A DNA stretch of 64,000 nucleotides, from assembly GCF_031928785.1 (NCBI RefSeq), contig NZ_JARQAL010000006.1, one strand, 5' to 3'. The notes under the pieces are model-generated. The model was given only the letters and a program-made list of their open reading frames with translations. It searched no databases and was not told the origin of the DNA. The translations under genes and the position numbers were made by a program. The DNA is from Enterococcus_C asini_A. Lineage in GTDB: Bacteria; Bacillota; Bacilli; Lactobacillales; Enterococcaceae. Shown piece by piece: positions 52,149 to 61,191 of the stretch; positions within the stretch are counted from its first letter, which is position 1; each line of letters begins with the position of its first letter.

Positions 52149-52193
52149 AAAAATGTAACAACCCACGTAGCAACTTTTTATAAGCACAAAAAA

Positions 52194-52219
52194 ACACTGT
52201 CCCAAAAATAAGACAGTGT
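52194..52219 (-). terminator. Terminator of the LevR-like activator gene
   Basis: ACACTGTC / GACAGTGT stem with 10-nt loop; T run on the minus strand. It separates activator and PTS operon transcripts. Confidence 0.88.
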
Positions 52220-52244
52220 CCCCTTGTAATCTGGTTAGTGGGAT

Positions 52245-54977
52245 TCACATTAAATCAATGATATTGTAAATGAACCCAATTTCCTCAATAGGAACTTCCA
52301 CATTGTATAGTTGTTCAATACTCTTCATGGCTTTTTTAATTATACGAATAGATTCTTTATTTTGGTCAACAAAGTCATGGATATCAGGAAATGAGCCAAT
52401 AGGTTGATTCCGGACTAGCCGTTCAATCATACAACTTAAATGAACATACAAACTAATCTTTTTACTAGTTGATAGCTTCTGATGGAATTCTGTTTCGATA
52501 ATGTTGAAACATAAATCCAGTTGTTCCATAATTTTCACCGGATCAAGAATAGTCAAATTATCGATTAAGCGGTCTAAAGACAGGTTTTTTACAATTGCCT
52601 TATCTACTTCAGTAGCCACAGCATCTCCAAATTTTTCTTTGAAAATACCATAAAGACGGCCATTTTCCCCTTCAAATAATTCTTCCAAAGAAATAAAGGG
52701 GATGATTCCCATATCTGGGTCGTCTGTTCCGATAATAGCAATAATATTTTTTTCGTCAGTAATAGTTCGAGAAGCAGACATCTTGATCAAGGCTGCAGTC
52801 TCATAAGGAGTTACCTCAATTTCTAAATCTGGTGGCAACAAAGTATCCAACATTTCTTTTATTTTAATTGCAGTTCCCACTCCAGTATTACAAGAAACCA
52901 AAATTCGATGATGGTTTCGATTAACCGGTACAATAGATTGACTGGATAAAGTAAACTCTTCTTTTAATGCTTCACACAAAAATTCAATATCAATATTTTG
53001 CGTAATTTTTAAACCCGCATTCAAAGCCAAGGCCGTTGATACATTATCCATGATAATAGTGGGTACACTGACAATTTTTTCAATGTCCTTTTTAATATCT
53101 GAAAGGCTTCCCATATCCACTAAAATTAACAATCCCTCAGAAGGATTTACACTATTAATATAATTGACAAGCTTTGCCATAATTTCTTTTGAAGAGATGG
53201 AAAAGGGCATGTCAATAGCATCAAAAACATACTCTCCAATCATACGGTTTGCCACATGGGCAATACTACTAGCTGTCGAATAGCCATGGGTCAAAATAAT
53301 AGCATTTATTTTTTTGTCCACATTACCTAAATCTGCAAAAAAGCATAGCAAAACAAATAAACGATCACGTTTACTTAAATTAAGATCTAAGGTATTTTCA
53401 AATATAGAGAAAACAATATTCGATTCCTTCATGATACTACCGGCAAGAGATTCATATAATTGATGATCTAAAAGTGGCTTATTCTCCTCAAAATCTATTC
53501 CAGACTGTTCTCTTTTTACTAAATAAGCAGTAACATTTTGAATCGTCGTTCCTTTGACTTCAAAGAAAACATTAGGTGCCATATTTTGAAAAATATTCTG
53601 TAATTCTGGTAGGAAAAATTGGACTGTTTCTTCTATTTCATAATTGTAAACATACTGATCACTAAACTCAGCCAAGTGACTTGCGAATAATTGCTTTAAA
53701 TCTTCCCTTGAAATTTTGCTTTGTAAATAGTTTGTATAAGAAAGCTCTACTTTCTTGAAAAAGATTTTTCTTGCCTTTACAAAATCTGTATCCTCGATTT
53801 CTCGTTGAATAAACTCACCGGCTGCAAAGATATACTTTTTCTGAACTTTTAATAGATTTGTCTGTTTGTTTTGATAGCGCAATAAATATTCCCTTGGTAA
53901 GTCCATAATTTCTAAGTCTATCGTCAGTCTATTGGGTCTTTTCGAGAATTTTTTGGCAACCATTTGTTTCACAATTCCTTTTATTTCACCAATATTCCCG
54001 CTGGTTTTTAGGTTTATTAAGAAAGACAATGTTGCTTCTGACACGATGATATCACGATCAACTATTTTCGATTCTTCTTGAAACAAATGGAAAATAATCG
54101 ACTTTCGATCATTATAGGTTCTTTCATCAAAATCAGGCACTCTACAAGTAATCGGAATTCTTCGTAAAAAAGTAGATAAGAACTCATTATTTCGTTCTTC
54201 TGTCGTAGCAAAAATATAAAATACCTTTGATTTACGCCAAGGCCCATTATCCCCAATCCTCCGATAGACTCCCTTATCCATGTGAAGGAACAACTTTTCT
54301 TGACCTTCTGGTGACAATCGATGTACCTCGTCTAAAAATACGATGCCACCATCGGCATTTTCAATAATTCCCTTTTGGTCTTGATTCGCTCCTGTAAAGG
54401 CTCCTTTGGTGTATCCAAAAAGCTGACTACTTAGCAGCTCCGGGTTATGATAATACTGAGCGCAATTTAATTCAAGAAAAGGTGCATCTTTAGCAATAAT
54501 CCCTGTTAAACGTGCATATTCACTTAATTTTTCAGCCAAAAAACTTTTTCCCACACCAGAATTTCCAAATAACATAATTGGCAATCCACCAGGATAACTA
54601 ATCGCTGAAATAGTTTGATCAATAACATCAGATAAACTTTCGTCATAGCCAATAATATCTGTAAAAATCATTTTTTTATAATCAATCGGCTCATCTTGAA
54701 CTAACTCATTCATAGATTTAAACTCCGTCTTAACCACCGTATGTCCAAGCTTTTCCTCTACTAAAGCTTTATGTAAAAAGAGCACTGGTCTTGAATTTAT
54801 TTTAATTAACAGATTTTGACTGACCAACATGTTAAGATGTTTACTGGCAGTATTGCGTTTTATGCCTAACTGCTCAGAAATATATTGAGCATTGCATAAT
54901 TCTGGTAGTTCCTCTGGAAAAGCATATTGATTCATTATTTTTTTTAACTCATCTAAAATATCCACTGAAACACACAT
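52245..54977 (-). CDS. LevR-type sigma-54-dependent activator with PRD and PTS domains
   Basis: A 910-aa regulator. It has an N-terminal winged HTH (about 5-70), then an AAA+ sigma-54-interaction domain (about 100-340) with Walker A GNSGVGKS (138-145), GAFTGA (192-197) and Walker B GGIVFLDEVHR. Then follow PRD1 (about 450-550), an EIIA-mannose domain with THGYSTASSIAH (about 555-680), an EIIB-like domain with SCNTGVGT (from about 688), and a C-terminal PRD2. Such proteins activate mannose-type PTS operons and are tuned by HPr and EIIB phosphorylation. AAGAGG directly abuts the ATG, so the exact start is uncertain. Confidence 0.9.
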   Translation of the reverse strand: MCVSVDILDELKKIMNQYAFPEELPELCNAQYISEQLGIKRNTASKHLNMLVSQNLLIKINSRPVLFLHKALVEEKLGHTVVKTEFKSMNELVQDEPIDYKKMIFTDIIGYDESLSDVIDQTISAISYPGGLPIMLFGNSGVGKSFLAEKLSEYARLTGIIAKDAPFLELNCAQYYHNPELLSSQLFGYTKGAFTGANQDQKGIIENADGGIVFLDEVHRLSPEGQEKLFLHMDKGVYRRIGDNGPWRKSKVFYIFATTEERNNEFLSTFLRRIPITCRVPDFDERTYNDRKSIIFHLFQEESKIVDRDIIVSEATLSFLINLKTSGNIGEIKGIVKQMVAKKFSKRPNRLTIDLEIMDLPREYLLRYQNKQTNLLKVQKKYIFAAGEFIQREIEDTDFVKARKIFFKKVELSYTNYLQSKISREDLKQLFASHLAEFSDQYVYNYEIEETVQFFLPELQNIFQNMAPNVFFEVKGTTIQNVTAYLVKREQSGIDFEENKPLLDHQLYESLAGSIMKESNIVFSIFENTLDLNLSKRDRLFVLLCFFADLGNVDKKINAIILTHGYSTASSIAHVANRMIGEYVFDAIDMPFSISSKEIMAKLVNYINSVNPSEGLLILVDMGSLSDIKKDIEKIVSVPTIIMDNVSTALALNAGLKITQNIDIEFLCEALKEEFTLSSQSIVPVNRNHHRILVSCNTGVGTAIKIKEMLDTLLPPDLEIEVTPYETAALIKMSASRTITDEKNIIAIIGTDDPDMGIIPFISLEELFEGENGRLYGIFKEKFGDAVATEVDKAIVKNLSLDRLIDNLTILDPVKIMEQLDLCFNIIETEFHQKLSTSKKISLYVHLSCMIERLVRNQPIGSFPDIHDFVDQNKESIRIIKKAMKSIEQLYNVEVPIEEIGFIYNIIDLM

Positions 54978-55093
54978 CCTCTTACAATATCAATAGATTC
55001 ATGAACTATTTTGAATCTTGAAATTATCTTTTAGAAAATAAGTTTCCTATACAAAAATACCCTTTTAAACATAAAATCCATCGAATTCCAAAC
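54978..55093. other. Start of the 54978-55442 gap, no clear promoter
   Basis: AT-rich. The gap as a whole holds the leader of the activator, a possible gene remnant (55094-55225), unassigned sequence to 55385, and the VOC terminator at 55386-55432. I could not settle a -35/-10 pair for the activator. Confidence 0.4.
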
Positions 55094-55225
55094 TTATTGC
55101 CACAGTAGCAAGCTCCACAAAATTAAAATTAACATTATCCATCCATTACTCATAGGTTGTGGCCAAATCTCATCAAAGTTTCTCCCAACTGTTTTACCCA
55201 CTAAAAATCTCAACCAGAATGAAAG
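55094..55225 (-). pseudogene. Possible remnant of a membrane-protein C terminus
   Basis: A 43-codon minus-strand frame ending in TAA reads like a protein end: LSFWLRFLVGKTVG, then RNFDEIWPQPMSNGW and the hydrophobic IMLILILWSLLLWQ. It has no start or ribosome binding site and is cut off upstream by an in-frame stop. No homologue is recalled, so this could be chance. Confidence 0.3.
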
Positions 55226-55385
55226 TTATTCTACTCGCTCAATCACAGCTCATAATTAGCAAGAGAATTTTGATTTAAAAAATGCAAATAGCTTTTAAAT
55301 CCTCTTCCCTAATCAAAACTTGATTCACTCAAGGTAAGCTATCATCATTTCCGGTTAATTGTAGCATATGGGCTACATAATTAAA

Positions 55386-55432
55386 AACGCCCTCGCTGTC
55401 AAAAATCATGTATTTTTAACAGTGAGAACGCT
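55386..55432 (-). terminator. Terminator of the VOC gene
   Basis: GTTCTCACTGTTAAAAAT / ATTTTTGACAGCGAGGGC stem followed by TTTTT on the minus strand. It lies just inside the cassette boundary. Confidence 0.85.
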
Positions 55433-55442
55433 ATCTATTTCC

Positions 55443-56306
55443 TTAAAATAACCTTTCAACCACCACCAAAATCCCATTAGGATCTTTTACCCTCAATTGA
55501 CCGTTTTCTACTTCAAAATCCACTCCGCGCTCGCGAAAATGCGTCCTCAAACGCTCCAATTCTGTAGCATTGGGCACTTGATAAGTATAATAATCCAAGC
55601 CTAAATCTTGCGCTGTCATTGCCGGCACATTGGCTCCTAGCCAGTTATTAGCGCCAAGATGATGGTGATAACTGCCTGCTGCAAAGAATTTTGCTTGGGC
55701 ACCGAAATTACTGGTCAAGGTTAGCCCCATAATTTCCGTATAAAACCGATCGCTGGCTTTAAGATCTGCGACTTTTAAATGCACGTGGCCAACGGTAGTT
55801 TCTGGGACAAAGCCTATCCAATTACGATCAGCCGCATCTAAAACGCCTTCTGTATCCATGGGCTCTACTACCCCGATAATCTCCCCATTTTCACGAATAT
55901 CCCACTGACTACGGGCTTTGTCGTGATAGACCTCAATGCCATTGCCCTCGGGATCGGTTAAATACAAAGCCTCACTATACCCGTGGTCACTGGCGCCAGT
56001 TAAAGGTGCTTTCAATTGCAAATAGTGAAACAAGGCATTGCCTAAATCTCGGCGTGTAGGGAGTAAAAAGGCTACATGATACAGGCCGGTGCGTCTTGTT
56101 TGTGGCCGGGGATCGCTAATTTTTCGCAAACGTAAGAGCTCACTGTCCGCCACACCTAAGCGACTTTCGGTTTCGGTAGCGCCTAGCAGTGTTAAGCCAA
56201 TTATTTCTTGATAAAAATTCGTCATTTTCTCTAGGTTCGCCACTTTTAAAGCGACATAGCCAATTTTAGTCCCAGCATCAATTTTAAACTCAGTTTTAGT
56301 CAGCAT
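55443..56306 (-). CDS. Two-domain VOC (glyoxalase/extradiol dioxygenase-like) protein, CatE type
   Basis: A 287-aa protein with two tandem VOC domains (about 12-130 and 165-285). Metal-ligand candidates of the second domain are His in VGHVHLKVADL, His in SYHHHLGANNW and Glu284 in the final VVVERLF. The layout and length match CatE/catechol-2,3-dioxygenase-like proteins of Bacilli; substrate unknown. The last codons are inside the 54-bp repeat, and the sequence after Arg285 differs from the displaced copy at 47.5 kb. No operon partner. Confidence 0.85.
   Translation of the reverse strand: MLTKTEFKIDAGTKIGYVALKVANLEKMTNFYQEIIGLTLLGATETESRLGVADSELLRLRKISDPRPQTRRTGLYHVAFLLPTRRDLGNALFHYLQLKAPLTGASDHGYSEALYLTDPEGNGIEVYHDKARSQWDIRENGEIIGVVEPMDTEGVLDAADRNWIGFVPETTVGHVHLKVADLKASDRFYTEIMGLTLTSNFGAQAKFFAAGSYHHHLGANNWLGANVPAMTAQDLGLDYYTYQVPNATELERLRTHFRERGVDFEVENGQLRVKDPNGILVVVERLF
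55452..55505 (-). repeat. Right 54-bp direct repeat, 3' end of the VOC gene
   Basis: Identical to 47452-47505. Together they bracket the PTS/deglycase/activator cassette. Sequence identity stops on both sides of the 54 bp, apart from a weak shared TAAGGA around the stop. Confidence 0.95.
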
Positions 56307-56473
56307 TTTGCTTCCTCTTTTCTGTAAAATAAGTGAAGTAACTAGCTTTAGTATATCTGCTTACTTTTAGTTAGTGTAGTTATTTGCTTAAGGCGCAACT
56401 TGAAAATAGAAAATGGCCAAACTCGTTAGTCGAGTTATCTCGCCCTTGGTAGCGGACTGCTTAGTAAAATACC

Positions 56474-56513
56474 AAAAAAGCCAGCTTCAGGTCGCCCTAA
56501 AGCTGGCTTTTTC
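56474..56513 (-). terminator. Terminator of bglA, a near copy of 61192-61227
   Basis: AAAAAAGCCAGCTT and AAGCTGGCTTTTT arms with loop containing GGTCGCCC. Positions 56474-56509 match 61192-61227 at 34 of 36 bases. It could work on both strands. The upstream gap 56307-56473 holds no gene. Confidence 0.85.
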
Positions 56514-56529
56514 AATCATATTTTCATTC

Positions 56530-57969
56530 TTAGTCTAATTCTACCCCATTACTCGCAATCACTTGTTTGTACCAGTCGAAGGATTTTTTCTTTTTCCGTT
56601 TTAGTGTCCCGCTCCCATCATTATCCTTATCCACATAGATAAATCCATAACGTTTCTTCATTTCCCCGGTTCCGGCAGATATCAAATCAATGCATCCCCA
56701 CATAGTGTATCCCAACAAAGGTACCCCACCTTCGATTGCGGCATCCATCATTTGAATATGGCTCCGTAAATAATCGATGCGGTAATCATCTTGAATCGAG
56801 CCATCTTCTTCTACCACATCAACTGCACCTAAGCCATTTTCAACCACCATTAGAGGCACTTGGTACCGATCGTAAAGATAGTTTAAGGTGTACAATAACC
56901 CTTTAGGATCAATTTGCCAACCCCAGTCGCTAGCTTCCAAATATGGATTTTTCACGCCACCCATGAGATTTCCCATGGACATTTCCTTTCCACCTTCTGC
57001 TGAGGCACAGTTCGTGGAATAATAAGAGAAAGAATAGAAATCAACAGTACCTTGTTTCAACAAGGCTGCATCTTCTTTTTCAAAGGCAATTTCCACACCA
57101 ATTTTTTTGAAATAATCAGCCATAAACCACGGATACTCCCCTTTTACATGAACATCTCCACAGAAATTATCAAAAATATTGGTCCAATCCTGTACCAAAA
57201 GCAGATCATCTGGATTCGGTGTCAGCGGGTAAAATGTCATCTGAGCTAACATGCACCCAATTTGGAAGTCTGGATTGATTTTGTGTCCTTCAATCACTGC
57301 TCGAGCACTCGCCACAAATACGTGGTGAAGTGCTTGAAATCGTTCTTGAGGACGGTCGGCCATTCCAAACAAATCAGTAGAAGATTGCTCAGGTAAGATT
57401 CCTAGTACATTAAGTGCACCGAAAGGCATGGTTGCAAAATTGATTTCATTAAAGGTTAACCAATACTTTACTTTATCCTTATAGCGACTCATAACTGTTG
57501 TCGCATAGTGAACAAAAAAGTCAATCACCCGGCGGTCAGAAAAGCCATTGTACGTCTTTACCAAATGAAAAGGCATTTCAAAATGGCTCAAAGTTACCAA
57601 AGGCTCGATCCCATACTTCAAACATTCATCAAATAAATCATCATAATAAGCCAATCCCTTTTCGTTGGGTGTAGCATCATCTCCATTTGGGAAAATGCGA
57701 CTCCAGGCAATGGACACTCGTAAAACTTTAAAACCCATTTCACCAAAAAGCTGGATATCTTCTCGATAGCGATGATAAAAATCGACTGCCTCGTGACTTG
57801 GATAATAGTAGTCATCATTGATTTCTGCATCAAAGACTCGTTGCTTGGTTAAACTTCCCCCTCGCATGTGATCACAAATGGAATCTCCTTTGCCATCTTC
57901 ATTCCATGCTCCTTCTAACTGATTGGCTGCAGTTGCGCCACCCCATAAAAAATCTTTTGGAAAACTCAT
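56530..57969 (-). CDS. bglA: 6-phospho-beta-glucosidase, GH1 family
   Basis: A 479-aa GH1 enzyme. FLWGGATAANQLEGAW, acid/base Glu175 in LTFNEIN, nucleophile Glu377 in VVENGLGAVD, and the 6-phosphate-binding loop SAGTGEMKKRYGFIYVD. It shares about the same architecture as the 19598-21058 enzyme but is encoded with a BglF-type PTS, so the two handle different imports. Last gene of the bglG-bglF-bglA operon. Confidence 0.93.
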   Translation of the reverse strand: MSFPKDFLWGGATAANQLEGAWNEDGKGDSICDHMRGGSLTKQRVFDAEINDDYYYPSHEAVDFYHRYREDIQLFGEMGFKVLRVSIAWSRIFPNGDDATPNEKGLAYYDDLFDECLKYGIEPLVTLSHFEMPFHLVKTYNGFSDRRVIDFFVHYATTVMSRYKDKVKYWLTFNEINFATMPFGALNVLGILPEQSSTDLFGMADRPQERFQALHHVFVASARAVIEGHKINPDFQIGCMLAQMTFYPLTPNPDDLLLVQDWTNIFDNFCGDVHVKGEYPWFMADYFKKIGVEIAFEKEDAALLKQGTVDFYSFSYYSTNCASAEGGKEMSMGNLMGGVKNPYLEASDWGWQIDPKGLLYTLNYLYDRYQVPLMVVENGLGAVDVVEEDGSIQDDYRIDYLRSHIQMMDAAIEGGVPLLGYTMWGCIDLISAGTGEMKKRYGFIYVDKDNDGSGTLKRKKKKSFDWYKQVIASNGVELD

Positions 57970-58013
57970 TGTCTAATCTCACTTTCTATCGAATATTTTG
58001 AATTTCAGCTCAT

Positions 58014-59843
58014 TTAAACCAATAAAGTCAAGAGATCTTCTCCGACACCTGTGGAAGCTTGTTCCATTGGGATAATATCTAAATAATCATCCGAATTGGT
58101 AATAATCATCGGTGTCTCGATGGAATAGCCGGCCTCAATGATTTTTTCTCGATCAAAGGATACGAGTAAATCTCCCTTTTTCACGGTTTGCCCTTGAGTA
58201 ACATGAGTTTCAAAATATTTTCCGTTCAATTTCACCGTGTCCATACCTAAATGAATCAAAATCTCACTGCCATTGTTCGATACCAAACCAATCGCATGTT
58301 TAGTAGGGAAAACGGTCAAAATGGTGCCATCACAAGGAGCATATACTTTACCTTCTTGTGGTGTAATCGCAATTCCTTGGCCTAATGCACCAGAAGAAAA
58401 CGCACTGTCCGAGATGGTTGATAACGGTAGGACTTGTCCCCGGATTGGGCTTGCCAAGATTTCTTTTTTGATATCTACTCCTTGTGGTTCTGTTGACTCG
58501 ACTACTTCCACATCATCTTTGTAAAGTGCCATAGTAGCTGCAAAACTCACGATCATCGACACAGCAGTTGCAATTAATACTTGATACAACCCGCTCATCC
58601 CCGCTTCTCCTGTGGAAATCAAACCTGGGAAGGCGAAGATGCCCATTCCAGCCATGGTGTACATCTGCGGGCCAAAAAAGCCGATGATTCCGCCACCAAT
58701 CGCACCACCGATACAAGAAATGACAAACATTTTAATTCGTGGCAATGTAATCCCGTAAATTGCCGGTTCGGTTACACCAAAAATACCGGAAATCCAAGCA
58801 GGAAAGGCAAGATTTTTTAATTTCTGATCTTTTGTCTTCATCCAAATGGCAAAAACTACCGCAGTTTGAGCGAAGGATACGGAACCGATTAAAGGCATAA
58901 AACTATCTGGATTGCCCCCCATCAAAAGCATCAATGAAGGCATCAAGATTACCATATGGACTCCAAACATTACGAACACCTGCCACAAACCACCTACGAC
59001 GATACCCGCAATAATCGGATTAAAGGCAATTAACGAAGTAATCCCTTGGCCTAAAAGTGCTCCTACAAGATTCGCTAAAGGACCAATTAGAACAAAGCCT
59101 AAAGGCACTGCGATGAGCATCACCAAAAGAGGCGTGATAAAAGTTTTCACCACATCTGGAACTACCTTGTTTAAGAAACGTTCTAAAGGTGCTGCTAAAG
59201 CAACAATTAAGACAACGGGTAAGACACTAGAAGTATACGTAGCATTCACTGTATAGCCAAAGAAAGTTAAGTCTACCCCATTCAATGCGGGATAACAGAG
59301 TGCCGCTCCAATTGCCATCCCCAGAAAATGATTCATCTTAAATTTTTTCGCGGTATTGTACCCTAAGAAAACCGGTAAGAAGAAATACATAGCATCTCCA
59401 ATACCGTTGACCAGCACATAGTAGGAGCTATCCATGGCATAAAGCCCCAATACCACAAAAATCGTATTTAATCCCTTTAAAATCCCGGAAGCCAACATAA
59501 TCGACATGGATGGTAACATGATGCCGGTAATCAAATCAAAAAATTTATCTTTGGCACTCATTTTAACTACCCCGGCATCCCCGGAATCATTGCCTAAACC
59601 AGCAACTTCTCGAACCGTTTGATAGACATCCGGCACATGGTTGCCAATGACTACTTGGTATTGGCCACCAGCTTTCATCACTGTTACCACGCCATCCATT
59701 TTCTTCAAATACTCATCATCGGCGATACTCTCATCCTTTAAGACAAAACGTAATCGCGTGACACAGTGAGTCAAAGAAACGATATTGTCTTTACCGCCAA
59801 CTTTCTGCACAATAGTTTTTGCTAATTCTTCGTATTTTTGCAT
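58014..59843 (-). CDS. bglF: PTS beta-glucoside EIIBCA
   Basis: A 609-aa fused permease: EIIB (1-85, phosphocysteine Cys27 in LTHCVTRLRF), EIIC (about 105-460, with GVTEPAIYGITLPR), and EIIA-glc-like domain (about 475-600, with EILIHLGMDTV histidine). The frame extends to 59891, but GGAGGAAGAAAG precedes the ATG at 59843. It imports and phosphorylates beta-glucosides for BglA and phosphorylates the BglG antiterminator when no sugar is present. Confidence 0.94.
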   Translation of the reverse strand: MQKYEELAKTIVQKVGGKDNIVSLTHCVTRLRFVLKDESIADDEYLKKMDGVVTVMKAGGQYQVVIGNHVPDVYQTVREVAGLGNDSGDAGVVKMSAKDKFFDLITGIMLPSMSIMLASGILKGLNTIFVVLGLYAMDSSYYVLVNGIGDAMYFFLPVFLGYNTAKKFKMNHFLGMAIGAALCYPALNGVDLTFFGYTVNATYTSSVLPVVLIVALAAPLERFLNKVVPDVVKTFITPLLVMLIAVPLGFVLIGPLANLVGALLGQGITSLIAFNPIIAGIVVGGLWQVFVMFGVHMVILMPSLMLLMGGNPDSFMPLIGSVSFAQTAVVFAIWMKTKDQKLKNLAFPAWISGIFGVTEPAIYGITLPRIKMFVISCIGGAIGGGIIGFFGPQMYTMAGMGIFAFPGLISTGEAGMSGLYQVLIATAVSMIVSFAATMALYKDDVEVVESTEPQGVDIKKEILASPIRGQVLPLSTISDSAFSSGALGQGIAITPQEGKVYAPCDGTILTVFPTKHAIGLVSNNGSEILIHLGMDTVKLNGKYFETHVTQGQTVKKGDLLVSFDREKIIEAGYSIETPMIITNSDDYLDIIPMEQASTGVGEDLLTLLV

Positions 59844-59880
59844 CTTTCTTCCTCCATAAACTAAGATTTGTAGTTTCGAA

Positions 59881-59907
59881 GGTGTGGCCAACTAAATGTA
59901 ACCATCC
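59881..59907 (-). promoter_or_regulatory. RAT-like sequence between bglG and bglF
   Basis: Minus strand GGATGGTTACATTTAG then TTGGCCACACC, resembling the ribonucleic antiterminator motif (GGATTGTTAC...GGCAAAACC). No terminator overlaps it, so it may be a decayed site. A CGTTTC-TTGACA-GAAACG hairpin lies upstream (about 59957-59974). Confidence 0.4.
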
Positions 59908-60004
59908 AAAAGTTTCCGATTTGTGTTACCGCCCCTCCTTTAGTGTGATTAAATCGTTTCTGTCAAGAAACGCATTTTCCTAATTTTTATGTGGTACTAT
60001 TTTC

Positions 60005-60850
60005 TCAATCTTTGCTGGTTTTATACACCAAGCGTTGAATATGAATCGTCAAGTAAACTTGTTCTTCTTTGGTGACTGTGCATTGATACTTTTCTTTTAA
60101 TAATTGACAAATTTTCTGAACGCAAATAAAGGAATTAGGATACTTCGACTTAATTAAATCGTACAGATCTGTGTCCTCTTCTTCCTTGGTCAGAGTTGCA
60201 CGAATCACGCGCTCACTAAAAAATTTTAAATGGGTGATAAAGCGGTAATAATAAGCTGATTCTTCATCAAAACTTTGGTTAAAATGATACTTGATAACAT
60301 TGGTGATTTCTTGCATGAGGCGGGTAGTGCGCATTAAATCTTGTGAATCTCCTTCATTTATGGCATTTACAAAATGAATTGCAATAAACGCAGCTTCATC
60401 TTCTGGCAATGTTACCCCTAAGCGTTCTTGGATTAGTTCAAGACCTTTCACACCTACTAAATATTCTTCATGGTAAAATCGTTTAATTTCCCAAATTGCT
60501 GGATTGACCAGTAAAATCCCTTCTTGCGCTCGTTTCACAACGGTGGCGATATGATCTCCTAAACTTAAAACCAGAGAATCGCTTAACTCAACTTTTAGTA
60601 GCTTCCTGCCATAGGCTAATAAATCATCGGTTAATTCTAAAATGGCCAATGGAACTTCCGCTAACAATTTATCCAGTCGCGACGTATTTATACCCATTTG
60701 AATATGAAAGACCTTTTCCACATCTTCTAGAGGAATTTTTGCTCCCGGTTTTCTCTGAAACGCAATGCCTCGCCCAGCTACGACGATTTCATCCCCATTC
60801 TCGTCTCTCGAAAAAACCACATTGTTATTAACAATCTTTTCAATAACCAC
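60005..60850 (-). CDS. bglG: BglG/LicT-family transcriptional antiterminator
   Basis: A 281-aa protein: RNA-binding CAT domain (1-60: VIEKIVNNNVVFSRDENGDEIVVAGRGIAFQ in pieces), then PRD1 (about 65-165) and PRD2 (about 175-281) with conserved histidines (LGDHIA, FIAIHFVNA, VYLTIHIQRLV). AGGAGGG leads to a GTG start at 60850; the frame extends six codons further. When not phosphorylated by the PTS it binds the RAT in its own leader and prevents termination. First gene of the operon. Confidence 0.92.
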   Translation of the reverse strand: MVIEKIVNNNVVFSRDENGDEIVVAGRGIAFQRKPGAKIPLEDVEKVFHIQMGINTSRLDKLLAEVPLAILELTDDLLAYGRKLLKVELSDSLVLSLGDHIATVVKRAQEGILLVNPAIWEIKRFYHEEYLVGVKGLELIQERLGVTLPEDEAAFIAIHFVNAINEGDSQDLMRTTRLMQEITNVIKYHFNQSFDEESAYYYRFITHLKFFSERVIRATLTKEEEDTDLYDLIKSKYPNSFICVQKICQLLKEKYQCTVTKEEQVYLTIHIQRLVYKTSKD

Positions 60851-60866
60851 GATTAACCCTCCTATC

Positions 60867-60932
60867 AAAAAAACACCTATGCATTTTTAAGCAACCCAAA
60901 AAACGTGGGTCGAATCAAAAATACACAGGTGT
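60867..60932 (-). terminator. Leader terminator controlled by BglG
   Basis: Long hairpin from ACACCTGTGTATTTTTG through a GACCC/GGGTT core to AAAAATGCATAGGTGT and TTTTTTT on the minus strand. Its 5' arm overlaps the 3' part of the RAT, the classical mutually exclusive arrangement. Confidence 0.85.
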
Positions 60933-60957
60933 AGCTTGCTCATCACAATAACTATCC
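60926..60957 (-). promoter_or_regulatory. Ribonucleic antiterminator (RAT) in the bglG leader
   Basis: Minus strand GGATAGTTATTGTGATG then AGCAAGCTACACCTG, matching LicT/BglG-type RATs (GGATTGTTACTG...GCAGGCAAAACC). Forms the short imperfect stem bound by the CAT domain. Confidence 0.85.
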
Positions 60958-60964
60958 TGAAAAC

Positions 60965-60993
60965 ATTGTATAGCAAACGATTTCATTTTTCAA
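60965..60993 (-). promoter_or_regulatory. Promoter of bglG-bglF-bglA with cre in the spacer
   Basis: Minus strand TTGAAA, 17-nt spacer, TACAAT. ATGAAATCGTTTGCT (60972-60986) inside the spacer matches WTGNAANCGNWNNCW at every position, so CcpA would occlude RNA polymerase. The rest of 60869-61259 contains no gene. Confidence 0.75.
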
Positions 60994-61191
60994 TATCTTT
61001 TTTTAAATAACGATAATTTAATAAAAGACTTCAAAGACTGATTATCCTAAAAATCTATTTTTTTCACAAAAAAATGATGAATAGCTGAATGTTTATTACT
61101 CTATGTTATTTAAAAAATCCATTTTTATTAATTACAGCAGACAAATCAAGCAACTCTGCCCATCATCAATCGATCTAAAATCAATACTTTC

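Noticed and set aside
47506..55451. Integrase or transposase inside the 8-kb cassette
   Set aside because: All large frames are accounted for by the PTS, kinase, deglycase and regulator; no recombinase motif was seen.
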